DNA of 64,000 nucleotides, from positions 2,989,501 to 3,053,500 of the forward strand of contig NZ_CP061498.1 in assembly GCF_014681765.1 (NCBI RefSeq). The letters run 5' to 3'. Made by a program: the position numbers and the translations under genes. This DNA comes from Roseicitreum antarcticum (GTDB taxonomy: Bacteria > Pseudomonadota > Alphaproteobacteria > Rhodobacterales > Rhodobacteraceae). Below the pieces are notes generated by a model. It did no database searches. It was given only the letters and a program-made list of their open reading frames with translations, and had not been told where the DNA came from. Numbering within the stretch: position 1 is the stretch's first letter; each line of letters opens with the position of its first letter. Below, one piece after another: positions 1 through 10,082 of this stretch.

Positions 1-16
1 TCTTCGCGATGTTCAT
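1..16 (-). CDS. Partial start of a DUF305-type exported protein
   Basis: Only the first five codons (MNIAK) are inside the window; the gene runs off the left edge. A strong AGGAG ribosome site sits just upstream, and the leader around it is almost identical to the leader of the DUF305 gene starting at 10496, which begins MNISK. I infer that this is a second copy of that periplasmic copper-associated protein, placed downstream of the cupredoxin and CopZ genes in the same leftward operon. Too little is visible for certainty. Confidence 0.45.
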
Positions 17-258
17 CTGGAGTTCTCCTGATTGTCTGGTTTCTTAACCGGCATTCCCAAGGGGGTCTGCCGCTCGAGGGCAAGTTCGGGCGAGTCAGCC
101 CTGTGATCAAGCGTGTTTGCTGCCAGTGCGTGTGTTGGCGTCGTATGCCGACCCTCCGACACGTTGTGCAGCAACGCCGCTTGAAGTGCGGGTTGGCGAC
201 GATGCCAAGCGCCCTGCATGCCGACGTCGGTGAGCTGTCATTCAATCGTGCGATCACC
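17..258. other. Intergenic stretch before the cupredoxin stop
   Basis: About 240 bases separate the edge gene from the cupredoxin gene. A leftward open frame of 68 codons crosses it, but it has no ribosome site, its composition is arginine-rich and it resembles nothing I know, so I do not call it. The equivalent spot in the second copy of this layout (before 10496) holds a small His-rich secreted protein, so a decayed relative here is possible. Confidence 0.3.
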
Positions 259-801
259 TCATGTGGACGGTGCCGTCACGACCAGGGGTCCGAACATCCC
301 GGCCTCGTAGTGACCCGGAATGAGGCATGCGAACCTGAATTCACCCGCGCTGGCGAACGTCCATGCCAGTTCTCCGCTCTCGCCAGGCTGAAGGGTGATC
401 GCGTTGTCCGTGTCGTGCGGCATGTCATGGGCCGCCTCCGACATCATGTCGTCCTTGTGCGCCATGATCTCCGCCGTCGTATTGAAAATGAACTCGTGCT
501 CGATCATGCCGTCGTTCGATATGGCGAAGCGCACGGTTTCGCCCGGCTGGACCTCGATCAAACCGGGCTCGAACAGCATTCGGCCGTCGTCAGTCTCAAT
601 CATGGAAACGTCGATCGTCCGCGTGGCCGCGTCGATCGCCGCCGGTTCACCCAGGGAATGCCCGGCATCCGAACCCTGTCCGCCTGCGTGCATATCGTGG
701 CCGTGAGTGCCGGTGCCGTCGCTCATGCGTGTCTCGGCAAAGGCCAGCCCTGCCGACAATGCCAGGGCACCGCCGATGAACGCAATTGAAAACCTGTTCA
801 T
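259..801 (-). CDS. Periplasmic cupredoxin (type 1 copper protein)
   Basis: 180 residues with a clear signal peptide (cleavage after about residue 22, LAFA) and a His/Met/Asp-rich linker. The C-terminal half is a plastocyanin/azurin-like domain. The four type 1 copper ligands are visible: His in IEHEF, then Cys, His and Met in the segment FACLIPGHYEAGMFG. Proteins of this family bind Cu in the periplasm as electron carriers or metallochaperones. It lies 15 bases downstream of copZ and shares its CueR-type promoter at 1046-1076, so copper induction is expected. Family assignment is firm; the exact partner is unknown. Confidence 0.88.
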   Translation of the reverse strand: MNRFSIAFIGGALALSAGLAFAETRMSDGTGTHGHDMHAGGQGSDAGHSLGEPAAIDAATRTIDVSMIETDDGRMLFEPGLIEVQPGETVRFAISNDGMIEHEFIFNTTAEIMAHKDDMMSEAAHDMPHDTDNAITLQPGESGELAWTFASAGEFRFACLIPGHYEAGMFGPLVVTAPST

Positions 802-816
802 GGTGCGTCCCTCCGT

Positions 817-1014
817 TCAGGCTGCGCGCGCGGCGGGGTAGCCGGCTTCTTCGAGCACGGCTTCCACGTCCGCACGCGATGCGCTGGTTGTCACGTCGAC
901 CTTCCGGTTCGGCGGATCGGTCGCGATCTCGGCCTTCGCGTCCACGGAACGGATCGCCGCAACCACGCTTTTCGCGCAGCCGCCGCAGGACATGTTTTCG
1001 ATGTGAAACTGCAT
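817..1014 (-). CDS. copZ: Copper chaperone CopZ (HMA domain)
   Basis: 65 residues forming a single heavy-metal-associated domain with the Cu(I) motif MSCGGC near residues 9-14 and the usual beta-alpha-beta-beta-alpha-beta size. CopZ proteins carry Cu(I) in the cytoplasm to a P1B ATPase. The start is fixed by AAGGAG seven bases upstream. It is divergent from copA, and both have a CueR-type promoter in the 150-base gap. A second copy lies at 9784-9981; both end in a proline/arginine/alanine-rich tail. Confidence 0.93.
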   Translation of the reverse strand: MQFHIENMSCGGCAKSVVAAIRSVDAKAEIATDPPNRKVDVTTSASRADVEAVLEEAGYPAARAA

Positions 1015-1045
1015 GAGAATCTCCTTGGTTTAGCTCATGCATAAC

Positions 1046-1076
1046 CAAATGGGGCCTCCCACCGTTGGAAGGTCAA
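1046..1076 (-). promoter_or_regulatory. CueR-type promoter of copZ-cupredoxin
   Basis: Read leftward: -35 TTGACC at 1071-1076, a 19-base spacer holding the dyad CTTCC/GGAGG, then a -10-like CATTTG at 1046-1051. The overlong 19-base spacer with a central dyad is the hallmark of MerR-family activated promoters. Five other sites in the window share this layout. Confidence 0.8.
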
Positions 1077-1102
1077 GAGGCAAAAAAATTATTAACTTTC
1101 CC

Positions 1103-1133
1103 TTGACCTTACCATCGCTGGAAGCCCCATCTT
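1103..1133 (+). promoter_or_regulatory. CueR-type promoter of copA operon
   Basis: -35 TTGACC at 1103-1108, a 19-base spacer TTACCATCGCTGGAAGCCC, and -10-like CATCTT at 1128-1133. It faces away from the copZ promoter and lies 38 bases before the copA start. The expected activator is the CueR encoded at 5135 or 11098. Confidence 0.8.
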
Positions 1134-1170
1134 CATTTGCGAGTGATGGATTCGAGAAAAGGAGACGGTG

Positions 1171-3705
<2,535 letters not shown>

Positions 3706-3722
3706 AACCGCAAAGCACCCAA

Positions 3723-3748
3723 GCTCCGGGCCATTGACGGCCCGGAGC
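3723..3748 (+). terminator. Strong stem-loop between copA and glutaredoxin
   Basis: Perfect 10-base inverted repeat GCTCCGGGCC / GGCCCGGAGC around loop ATTGAC, 17 bases after the copA stop. No T-run follows, so it is more likely a partial terminator or an mRNA 3' protecting hairpin that sets copA apart from the genes behind it. Confidence 0.6.
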
Positions 3749-3776
3749 CGACGCAAGCAACCAGATGGAGGACATC

Positions 3777-4049
3777 ATGGTCTTTGGAACAGATGCAGAC
3801 ACAGCCACCGGCCTGACGATCTATACGACGCCCACCTGTCCGGACTGCCACGCCCTCAAGGCATGGCTCGATCGCGAAGGCATCCACTACGACGAGCGCG
3901 ATCTGACCGATCAGGCCATCATGGAGGAAGCGCTGGAGCGCTACGGTGTGCGGGTCGCACCGATCACCGCAGGACACGGCTGGTTCACCTACGGCACCTT
4001 CGCAAAGCAGAAATCCGAGATCGAAGCGGCACTTCGGGAAAGGGCGTGA
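3777..4049 (+). CDS. Glutaredoxin-like thiol protein
   Basis: 90 residues with a thioredoxin fold and the redox motif CPDC near residues 19-22 (after YTTPT), plus the cis-proline region VAPI. The start at 3777 is chosen because GGAGG lies five bases upstream; the earlier in-frame ATG at 3765 overlaps that site. Glutaredoxins reduce disulfides or bind metal or Fe-S through the cysteines. It lies in the copA operon, three bases before the flavoreductase, which suggests a role in thiol repair during copper stress. Confidence 0.82.
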   Translation: MVFGTDADTATGLTIYTTPTCPDCHALKAWLDREGIHYDERDLTDQAIMEEALERYGVRVAPITAGHGWFTYGTFAKQKSEIEAALRERA

Positions 4050-4052
4050 GTC

Positions 4053-5138
4053 ATGGCGCAGACTGACGCAAAGCCCGCCCCGACAAAGCCCGCCCCATCA
4101 AAGAATGTCCGGATACATCAGGCGAACCGGACCATTCAGGTCTCCCACACCCAGACCGTTCTGGAAGCGGCACTCGAACAAGGTGTCGAGTACCCCCATG
4201 GATGCCGGTCGGGGCGCTGCGGCACCTGCAAGTCGAGGCTGATCGACGGCAAGGTCGATCTGTTGGAACACAGCCGTTTCGCCCTGACCGACGCCGAAAA
4301 GGCAGCGGGTCTTATCCTCGCCTGCCGCGCCTTGCCGCAAGACGATCTGGTCCTTGCCTGGCTCGGCGACGAGGAAGAACAGCCACACCATACGGTGCGC
4401 CAGGTTGCGGCGCGTGTGACGGACGTGCGGGACGCAACGCATGACATCAGGGTCATCCGCCTCGCTCTGGCCGGTGATCCGCTTGCATTCTCCGCCGGTC
4501 AATATGTTCGCCTCACCGTGCCCGGAAGCCCGTCGCGCGACTATTCGATGGCAAATCTACCGGGGGATACCGGGCTTGAGTTTCACGTCCGGCATGTTCC
4601 GGAAGGGGTGACATCGGGCCATATTCACCGGAACCTGAAGCCGGGTGAGGCCGTCCGGATCGAAGGGCCGTTCGGATCGTCCTGGCTCCGGCACGGCCAT
4701 ACCGGTCCGATCCTCGCGGTCGCGGGCGGCTCGGGGCTGGCCCCGATCCAGTCCATCGTCGAGACCGCGCTGTCGATGGGCATGGCGCAACCCATCCATC
4801 TCTACTTCGGGGTGCGGACGACCCGCGATCTCTACCAGCTCCCTCATTTCCACGAGCTGGCCTACCGGTATGATAATCTGCATTTCATACCCGTCCTTTC
4901 CGGCGAGACCGGCACCCCGCCGTTCCGGACAGGGTATGTCGCCGACGCGGTCGCAGCCGACATCAAGGATCTCGATGGCTGGAAGACCTATACGGCCGGA
5001 CCACCGGCGATGATCGATACGGTGATGGAAGCCACGATGGCGGCGGGCCTCCGTCAGGAGGACCTGCATGCCGACGTCTTCTTCACCCCGGAAGATGGCG
5101 ACGCACGCGCGGCGGCAATGCAAAGGAGCCAGGCATGA
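4053..5138 (+). CDS. 2Fe-2S ferredoxin / FAD-NAD(P)H reductase
   Basis: 361 residues. An N-terminal plant-type ferredoxin domain (about 18-105) carries CRSGRCGTC and a distal Cys (ILACRAL). It is followed by an FAD-binding barrel with RDYSMAN and a NAD(P)-binding domain with GGSGLAPI; it ends in the DVFFTPE tail typical of these reductases. The family passes electrons from NAD(P)H through FAD to the 2Fe-2S centre and on to an oxygenase or other acceptor. No oxygenase is adjacent, so the acceptor is unknown. It overlaps the cueR start by four bases (ATGA), giving translational coupling. Presence in a copper operon is unusual. Confidence 0.88.
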   Translation: MAQTDAKPAPTKPAPSKNVRIHQANRTIQVSHTQTVLEAALEQGVEYPHGCRSGRCGTCKSRLIDGKVDLLEHSRFALTDAEKAAGLILACRALPQDDLVLAWLGDEEEQPHHTVRQVAARVTDVRDATHDIRVIRLALAGDPLAFSAGQYVRLTVPGSPSRDYSMANLPGDTGLEFHVRHVPEGVTSGHIHRNLKPGEAVRIEGPFGSSWLRHGHTGPILAVAGGSGLAPIQSIVETALSMGMAQPIHLYFGVRTTRDLYQLPHFHELAYRYDNLHFIPVLSGETGTPPFRTGYVADAVAADIKDLDGWKTYTAGPPAMIDTVMEATMAAGLRQEDLHADVFFTPEDGDARAAAMQRSQA

Positions 5139-5599
5139 ACATCGGGGAAGCCGCGGGGGCATCGGGCGTATCGGCCAAGATGATCCGCTACTACGAACAA
5201 AACGGTCTGATCCCGCCCGCCAGCCGGGCAGAGTCGGGCTATCGAACCTATTTGGCGCAGGACGTGCATATGCTGCGCTTCGTCCGCCGCGCCCGCGATA
5301 TGGGATTCTCGGTCGATGCGATTGGCGGCCTTCTCAGCCTGTGGCGTGACCGCTCGCGTCAGAGCGCCGATGTCAAACGTCTGGCGCTGGCCCATGTCGA
5401 AAGCCTCCGTTGGAAAATCAGCGAGTTGGAGAATATGGCCAATACGCTGGAAGACCTGGCAGCCAACTGCTCCGGCGATCACCGGCCCGATTGCCCGATC
5501 CTGGATGATCTCGAACAGCTGAACGACGCGAGAGACAACTCCGTCAAGAGCCGTCGCAAGGGTGCCATCGAGCTGAACATGCTGGGAAACCAACGGTGA
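5135..5599 (+). CDS. cueR: MerR-family Cu(I) sensor CueR (copy 1)
   Basis: 154 residues. An N-terminal winged helix with KMIRYYEQNGLI is followed by a long dimerisation helix and a metal-binding loop with Cys112 and Cys120 (C-x7-C), at the same positions as in E. coli CueR. Ser77, diagnostic for +1 metal sensing, is also present. The tail after residue 130 is longer than usual. It should activate the 19-base-spacer promoters in this island. It is the fourth gene of the copA run, overlapping the reductase stop. Confidence 0.9.
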   Translation: MNIGEAAGASGVSAKMIRYYEQNGLIPPASRAESGYRTYLAQDVHMLRFVRRARDMGFSVDAIGGLLSLWRDRSRQSADVKRLALAHVESLRWKISELENMANTLEDLAANCSGDHRPDCPILDDLEQLNDARDNSVKSRRKGAIELNMLGNQR

Positions 5600-5624
5600 G
5601 CGGGCGAAAAATCAGATTAGTCCG

Positions 5625-6986
5625 ATGCTAGGCATTCTAGGCAACCGCACCTACCGGCATCTCTTCGGCGCTCAGGTGCTGTCGCTCATCGGCACCGGCT
5701 TGACGACCATAGCGCTTGCGCTTCTGGCCTATGATCTTGCCGGGTCCGATGCGGGGCTTGTCCTCGGCATCGCCCTGACCATCAAGATGGTCGCCTATGT
5801 CGGGATCGCGCCCGTCGGCGGTGCCTTGGCGGGGCTGTTCCCGAGACGCGGCTTGCTGGTCACACTCGATATCCTTCGCGCCGCGATGGTGCTGTTTTTG
5901 CCCTTCGTCACCGAAATCTGGCAAATCTACGCCCTGGTCTTCCTGTTTCAGGCCTGCTCGGCAGTCTTCACACCGACGTTCCAGGCAACGATCCCGGACA
6001 TCTTGCCGGACGAGAGAGAGTACACCAACGCGCTCTCGCTGTCGCGTCTGGCCTACGATCTGGAAGCCCTGGCCAGTCCGCTGATTGCCGGGCTGCTGCT
6101 CGCGGTTACGAGCTTTCACTGGCTGTTCGTCGGCAACGCGCTCGGTTTCATCGCCTCGGCGTTTCTCGTCATCTCCGTTATCCTGCCGAACCTGTCCCGC
6201 GTCGAGCGGAGAAGCTTCCGCGAGCGGTTGACGCGGGGCATCTGGATTTATCTGGCCACGCCACGCCTGCGCGGCCTCCTGGCCCTCAGCGTTGCGGTTG
6301 CGGCGGCCGGGTCCATGGTCGTCGTCAACACCGTCGTTATCGTGAAGGATACGTTTGGAGGCGACAATCAGGGCGTGGCCCTGTTTTTCGCCGCTTACGG
6401 CATAGGCTCGATCTTCGTCGCGCTTTCGTTGCCGCGCCTGAGCAACCGTTTCGAACCGCGCGCGATCATGCTGGCAGGTGGGTTTCTGCTGCCAGCGGCA
6501 CTGGTGACGGTCGCGCTCCTCGGGGGCTACTGGACGACCCTTGTGATCTGGACCGTGCTCGGCGCGGGTGCATCCCTGGTGCAGACACCGGCCGGGATCC
6601 TCTTGCGCCGGTCTTCGCACCCCGAGGACCGGCCAGCCCTGTTCGCGGCCCAGTTCGCCCTGTCGCATGTCTGTTGGCTGGCCGCCTATCCCGCCGCCGG
6701 TTGGCTTGGCGCACGTTTGGGAATGGGCCCGACCTATCTCATCCTGACGGTCTTTGCCGCACTTGGTGCGGTCGCCGCGATGACATTCTGGCCACGCGAA
6801 GATCCTGAAGAACTCGAACACGAGCACGAGGGAATCGAGCATGCACACGAGCCGGGCGATGACGACCTTCATGCACCGGAGATCGTCTGGGCCGACACCG
6901 GCACAACCCGGCACCGGCACAAGCCCATGCGCCACGCGCATCGCTTCGTGATCGACGACCATCACCCGATCTGGCCTCAGAGATGA
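5625..6986 (+). CDS. MFS exporter with His-rich C-terminal tail (copy 1)
   Basis: 453 residues with about 12 predicted membrane helices, starting with MLGILGNRTYRHLFGAQV. The last ~60 residues are cytoplasmic and rich in His/Glu/Asp (HEHEGIEHAHEP...), ending VIDDHHPIWPQR. The layout resembles NreB-type metal exporters. A close paralogue lies at 19565-20887 and ends with the same VIDDxHxxWP motif. It follows cueR by 25 bases, so it is probably expressed with the copper operon. The transported ion is not shown by the sequence; Ni, Co or Cu are all possible. Confidence 0.82.
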   Translation: MLGILGNRTYRHLFGAQVLSLIGTGLTTIALALLAYDLAGSDAGLVLGIALTIKMVAYVGIAPVGGALAGLFPRRGLLVTLDILRAAMVLFLPFVTEIWQIYALVFLFQACSAVFTPTFQATIPDILPDEREYTNALSLSRLAYDLEALASPLIAGLLLAVTSFHWLFVGNALGFIASAFLVISVILPNLSRVERRSFRERLTRGIWIYLATPRLRGLLALSVAVAAAGSMVVVNTVVIVKDTFGGDNQGVALFFAAYGIGSIFVALSLPRLSNRFEPRAIMLAGGFLLPAALVTVALLGGYWTTLVIWTVLGAGASLVQTPAGILLRRSSHPEDRPALFAAQFALSHVCWLAAYPAAGWLGARLGMGPTYLILTVFAALGAVAAMTFWPREDPEELEHEHEGIEHAHEPGDDDLHAPEIVWADTGTTRHRHKPMRHAHRFVIDDHHPIWPQR

Positions 6987-7108
6987 GCCGCTATTCCGTC
7001 GAACAGAACACGACATCTTGTTTGAACACGCCGATATGCGAGGCCTACACCAGCAGCGCCCTGTCGGTGGCCGTGATGGGATGGCTTGGACGTTTGCCAT
7101 GCATCTAA
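6983..7108 (+). CDS. Possible 41-residue coupled ORF
   Basis: The ATG overlaps the MFS stop (ATGA) and opens a 41-codon frame starting MSRYSVEQNTT. It contains Cys at several places and a short hydrophobic stretch, but no recognisable family. It may be a degenerate start of a lost gene rather than a real product. Confidence 0.25.
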   Translation: MSRYSVEQNTTSCLNTPICEAYTSSALSVAVMGWLGRLPCI

Positions 7109-7134
7109 AGGCCGATTGTCCGAGGCTGACTGTT

Positions 7135-7231
7135 CGAGGCCGATGCGGGCGAAGGGGCCGACCTGATCTTCGACCTGACGACCGAGCCGCCCCTGCGGGT
7201 GCGCTACGACCGCTATTGGACGTGCAACTGA
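7135..7231 (+). pseudogene. Unidentified C-terminal gene fragment
   Basis: An open frame after a TGA encodes about 31 residues ending VRYDRYWTCN, with protein-like composition and no start codon. It looks like the 3' end of a deleted gene left between the MFS gene and the glutaredoxin-MauE gene. I do not recognise the family. Confidence 0.35.
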
Positions 7232-7246
7232 AAAAAGGACCGCGCG

Positions 7247-8002
7247 ATGCTTAAGGACACCCAAGCCAAGACAGCCATCCTGTACCGAATGGTCATGCCC
7301 GAACACACCTGCCCTTACGGCCTCAAGTCAAAGGACCTGCTGGAGCGGGAGGGCTTCGCGGTCGAGGATAACCACTTGTCGACCCGCGCCGAGACCGACG
7401 CCTTCATGGAGAAGCACGGCGTGAAAACCACGCCGCAGACCTTCATAGAGGGCGCGCGGATCGGCGGTTACGATGACCTGCAGGTGCATTTCGGCAAGGC
7501 GGACGCGGATGCCGACGAGACCTCTTACACGCCGATCATCGCGCTCTTCTCCGTCGCCGCCCTCCTCGCGCTCGCCTTCGCGTGGGTGGCGATGCCGACG
7601 CTCCTCGCTTGGCAGACACTCGGATGGTTCATCTCGATCTCGATGGTCCTGCTCGGCCTGCAGAAGCTCAAGGACCTTGAGAGTTTCTCGACCATGTTCC
7701 TCAATTACGACCTGCTGGCCAAACGCTGGGTCCGCTACGGCTACGTCTATCCCTTCGTCGAGACAGGTGCGGGCCTCTTGATGACGGCAATGATCTGGAA
7801 CTGGCTGTCGGTTCCGTCCGCGCTGTTCATCGGGACGGTTGGCGCGGTTTCGGTGTTCAAGGCCGTCTACATCGACAAGCGCGAATTGAAATGCGCATGC
7901 GTGGGCGGCGACAGCACGGTGCCGCTCGGCTTCGTGTCGCTGACCGAGAACTTGATGATGGTCGGCATGGCCGTGGTGATGGCGGTGGTTGCGCTGACGT
8001 GA
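7247..8002 (+). CDS. Glutaredoxin-MauE/DoxX membrane fusion
   Basis: 251 residues. The N-terminal ~85 residues are a glutaredoxin domain with the active site CPYG after MPEHT and the TTPQTFI cis-proline loop. The rest is a four-helix MauE/DoxX-like membrane domain with a CACVGG motif between helices 3 and 4. MauE-type proteins are quinone-linked thiol redox proteins. The fusion suggests electron flow between cytoplasmic thiols and the membrane. The stop overlaps the next start (GTGA), so it was co-translated with the truncated Tat-leader gene. Start 7247 has AAAAAAGGA upstream. Confidence 0.85.
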   Translation: MLKDTQAKTAILYRMVMPEHTCPYGLKSKDLLEREGFAVEDNHLSTRAETDAFMEKHGVKTTPQTFIEGARIGGYDDLQVHFGKADADADETSYTPIIALFSVAALLALAFAWVAMPTLLAWQTLGWFISISMVLLGLQKLKDLESFSTMFLNYDLLAKRWVRYGYVYPFVETGAGLLMTAMIWNWLSVPSALFIGTVGAVSVFKAVYIDKRELKCACVGGDSTVPLGFVSLTENLMMVGMAVVMAVVALT

Positions 8003-8106
8003 CGGACGAGCGGCCGTCCCCAAGTGCCGGAACCTGCAGCCCGTCGCGTCGCGGGCTGCTCATCGGCGGGTTGGGTCTGGCCGGCGCCTATGCCGGTCTG
8101 CGATGA
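7999..8106 (+). pseudogene. Tat-signal gene remnant cut by an IS
   Basis: A GTG start overlaps the previous stop by four bases. The 35-residue product has a classic twin-arginine leader, SPSRRGLLIGGLGLAGAYAG, then stops exactly where IS3-family sequence begins at about 8104. I infer the N-terminal stub of an exported cofactor-containing protein. In a copper operon a multicopper oxidase is a reasonable guess, but nothing of the mature protein remains. Confidence 0.7.
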
Positions 8107-8374
8107 CAAACGCTACGTAGACAGTGCCTGACCATGTGGGCACATAGGTAAAGTCCGAAACCCATAGCTTGTTTGGTCGATCCGCCTCGAACAGGCGGTT
8201 CACCTTGTCGTCCGAGCATAGCTGAGAAGAGTCCGGGTTTTTGGTGATAACCATTTTACCTCGCACCACGCCCCTGATCCCCAAGCGCGCATCAACCGCT
8301 TCACAGTGCATCGGGCAACATCCACACCTTCCCGTCGCAGAACGTGCCAAATCTTCCGGGCACTGTAGAGTTTG
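8104..8374 (-). pseudogene. Older IS3-family transposase remnant, left part
   Basis: Read leftward, two frames give pieces of an IS3 OrfB: LYSARKIWHVLRREGVDVA, then after a frameshift NRLFEADRPNKLWVSDFTYV, which carries the first catalytic Asp. It ends at about 8104 without the rest of the catalytic core. It continues at 9649-9690 across the younger IS inserted in it. Confidence 0.75.
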
Positions 8375-8439
8375 TGACGTGACCCCTTGTTTCTCCTCCA
8401 GACGCTGCTGGAATCCGGACCGAAGCAAAGGGACTGGAT

Positions 8440-8706
8440 ATGAAGCGAAGCAGGTTCGGCGAAGAGCAGATCATCGGCATGCTGCGAGAGAACGACGCCG
8501 GTGCGACGGTGGCCGATCTTTGCCGGAGGCACGGAATGTCATCAGCGACGTTCTATGCGTGGAAAGCCAAGTACGGCGGCATGGATGTGTCGGATGCGCG
8601 GCGGCTGAAGGCACTCGAGGATGAGAACGCGAAGCTGAAGCGGCTGTATGCGGATGCCATGCTCGACAATGCGGGGTTGAAAGACCTGCTGTCAAAAAAG
8701 TGGTAG
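8440..8706 (+). CDS. IS3-family transposase OrfA
   Basis: 88 residues: an HTH of the IS3 OrfA type ([12 protein letters not shown] ... [22 protein letters not shown]) followed by a leucine-zipper helix that pairs OrfA with OrfAB. The start ATG at 8440 follows a purine-rich leader. It ends SKKW* immediately after the slippery heptamer at 8694-8700. Confidence 0.93.
   Translation: MKRSRFGEEQIIGMLRENDAGATVADLCRRHGMSSATFYAWKAKYGGMDVSDARRLKALEDENAKLKRLYADAMLDNAGLKDLLSKKW
8694..8700 (+). promoter_or_regulatory. Programmed -1 frameshift site AAAAAAG
   Basis: The heptamer A AAA AAG is in the correct phase of orfA, just before its TAG stop. Slipping back one base continues into orfB to make the OrfAB transposase, as in other IS3 elements. 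Confidence 0.8.
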
Positions 8707-9629
8707 CGCCCGCTGCGCGGCGGGAGGCCGTGACCCACCTCATGGCGAGCCTCGAGGTGAGCGAGCGGCGAGCATGCGCCATGATTGACGCGGATCGCAG
8801 TTCGGTCCGCTATCGGAGCAGACGTCCCGACGATCATGGGTTGCGGGCGCGGCTGCGGGAACTGGCCGATCAGCGACGCCGCTTCGGCTACCGCCGTCTG
8901 CACGTCCTGCTCCGCCAGGAGGGCTATGCCATGAACCGCAAGAAGACGCAGCGCCTCTACCGCGAGGAGGGCCTGACGGTCCGGCGCCGCAAATCCCGCC
9001 GCCGGATCGCGGTGGCGCGCACACCGATCCCGCTGGCAACAGGCCCGAACAGTCGATGGTCCGTCGACTTTGTCCACGACCAGCTCGCCCACGGTCGGCG
9101 GTTCAGGGTGCTGAACGTCATCGACGACGTGACGAAGGAATGTCTGGCTGCCATTCCGGACACGTCGATCTCGGGCAAGCGGGTGGTTCGGGAGGTGCGG
9201 GCCATTATCGACCGGCGTGGCCGACCCGGCGCAATTGTCAGCGACAACGGCACAGAGTTCACCTCCCTGGCCGTCTTGACGTTCACCCAGGAGTTGAAGC
9301 TCGACTGGCGCCATATCGCGCCCGGCAAGCCTACCCAGAACGCGTTCGCCGAGAGCTTCCACGGTCGAATGCGCGACGAATGTCTGAACGAGCACATGTT
9401 CTTCTCGTTGAGCCATGCCCGTGCGGTGATCGCCGCGTGGCGGACCGACTTCAACACCGCGCGGCCGCATTCATCGCTCGGATACATGACACCTGCCGCC
9501 TACGCAGCCTCGCTAAAACCGCAATCGCCATCGGCGCTCCACTCGACGATGGGTTCCGCACCAATGGCCATTGCTCACACCGCGCAGACGCGCAAATCTC
9601 AACCAATGATTCCAGTCGCCGGTGGATGA
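8700..9629 (+). CDS. IS3-family transposase OrfB (DDE integrase)
   Basis: 309 residues in the -1 frame of orfA. The HTH_21 segment ([18 protein letters not shown]) precedes an rve integrase core. The DDE triad is visible as [18 protein letters not shown] and [19 protein letters not shown], with the C-terminal [11 protein letters not shown] motif. Length and motifs are complete, so the element may still be mobile. Confidence 0.94.
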   Translation: MVAPAARREAVTHLMASLEVSERRACAMIDADRSSVRYRSRRPDDHGLRARLRELADQRRRFGYRRLHVLLRQEGYAMNRKKTQRLYREEGLTVRRRKSRRRIAVARTPIPLATGPNSRWSVDFVHDQLAHGRRFRVLNVIDDVTKECLAAIPDTSISGKRVVREVRAIIDRRGRPGAIVSDNGTEFTSLAVLTFTQELKLDWRHIAPGKPTQNAFAESFHGRMRDECLNEHMFFSLSHARAVIAAWRTDFNTARPHSSLGYMTPAAYAASLKPQSPSALHSTMGSAPMAIAHTAQTRKSQPMIPVAGG

Positions 9630-9648
9630 GCGATAGGGGTCACGTCAT

Positions 9649-9690
9649 TTGCGATTGTCATCTCTTCTGCTCTTTCCAGTCACGGGAAGG
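9649..9690 (-). pseudogene. Older IS3-family transposase remnant, right part
   Basis: This short piece encodes VTGKSRRDDNR in the leftward frame and joins to LYSARKIW at 8370 when the younger IS is removed. It gives the orientation of the older element and shows it was already truncated upstream. Confidence 0.65.
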
Positions 9691-9721
9691 TCAACACCCA
9701 ATTTCGTGTTGATGTCGCCCC

Positions 9722-9752
9722 TTGACCTTCCACCAACTGGAAGCCCCATCTA
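9722..9752 (+). promoter_or_regulatory. CueR-type promoter of copZ copy 2
   Basis: -35 TTGACC at 9722-9727, 19-base spacer TTCCACCAACTGGAAGCCC containing the TTCCA/TGGAA dyad, and -10-like CATCTA at 9747-9752. This is the best palindrome of the six sites. It lies 31 bases before the copZ start. Confidence 0.82.
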
Positions 9753-9783
9753 TCGGGCAATGAAAACCCGTCAGGAGATTCCC

Positions 9784-9981
9784 ATGCAGTTCCAGATCGA
9801 CAACATGACGTGCAGCGGCTGCGCCAAGAGCGTCACAAAGGCGATCCATTCGGTCGATCCGCAGGCGAAGGTCGACATCGATCTGCCCCAGAAGCGCGTC
9901 AACGTGGTGTCCGCTGCTGACGAGTCGGCGGTCGCGGCAGTTCTCGAGGATGTGGGATATCCCCCCCGCCGTGCAGCGTGA
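9784..9981 (+). CDS. copZ: Copper chaperone CopZ (copy 2)
   Basis: 65 residues, one HMA domain with MTCSGC near residues 8-13. It is the same length as the copy at 817-1014 and clearly homologous along its length (FQIDNMTC against FHIENMSC; VLEDVGYP against VLEEAGYP). ATG 9784 follows AGGAGATTCCC. It starts the second copper cluster: copZ, His-rich protein, DUF305, CueR, membrane peptide, cytochrome. Confidence 0.93.
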   Translation: MQFQIDNMTCSGCAKSVTKAIHSVDPQAKVDIDLPQKRVNVVSAADESAVAAVLEDVGYPPRRAA

Positions 9982-10033
9982 TGCAGAGCGATGCCTCCAG
10001 ACAACATGGCCAGATGAAACCTCATTGCTCAGA

Positions 10034-10064
10034 TGGGGGTTCCAGTTGCTGGCTGTCCTATCCC
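10034..10064 (+). promoter_or_regulatory. Candidate CueR-type promoter (weak -35)
   Basis: The spacer TTCCAGTTGCTGGCTGTCC (10040-10058) matches the other 19-base sites and is followed by TATCCC. The -35 is poor (TGGGGG). It lies just before the His-rich gene at 10083. Confidence 0.5.
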
Positions 10065-10082
10065 GAGGCGCAGGAAGTATAG

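Larger units (their letters stand above)
8375..9648 (+). mobile_element. IS3-family insertion sequence, 1274 bp, intact
   Basis: Terminal inverted repeats TGACGTGACCCCT (8375-8387) and AGGGGTCACGTCA (9636-9648) bound the element. A 4-base target duplication TTTG flanks it at 8371-8374 and 9649-9652. Removing the IS and one copy of TTTG restores a continuous reading frame in the older transposase (DDNRKLYSARKIW), proving the boundaries. It carries orfA and orfB with an A6G slippery site between them. The IS407/IS51-like type is judged from the proteins. Confidence 0.93.

Noticed and set aside
13-219. Leftward 68-codon open frame at the left edge
   Set aside because: No ribosome site, overlaps the start of the DUF305-like gene on the same strand, and composition is that of a GC-rich shadow frame.
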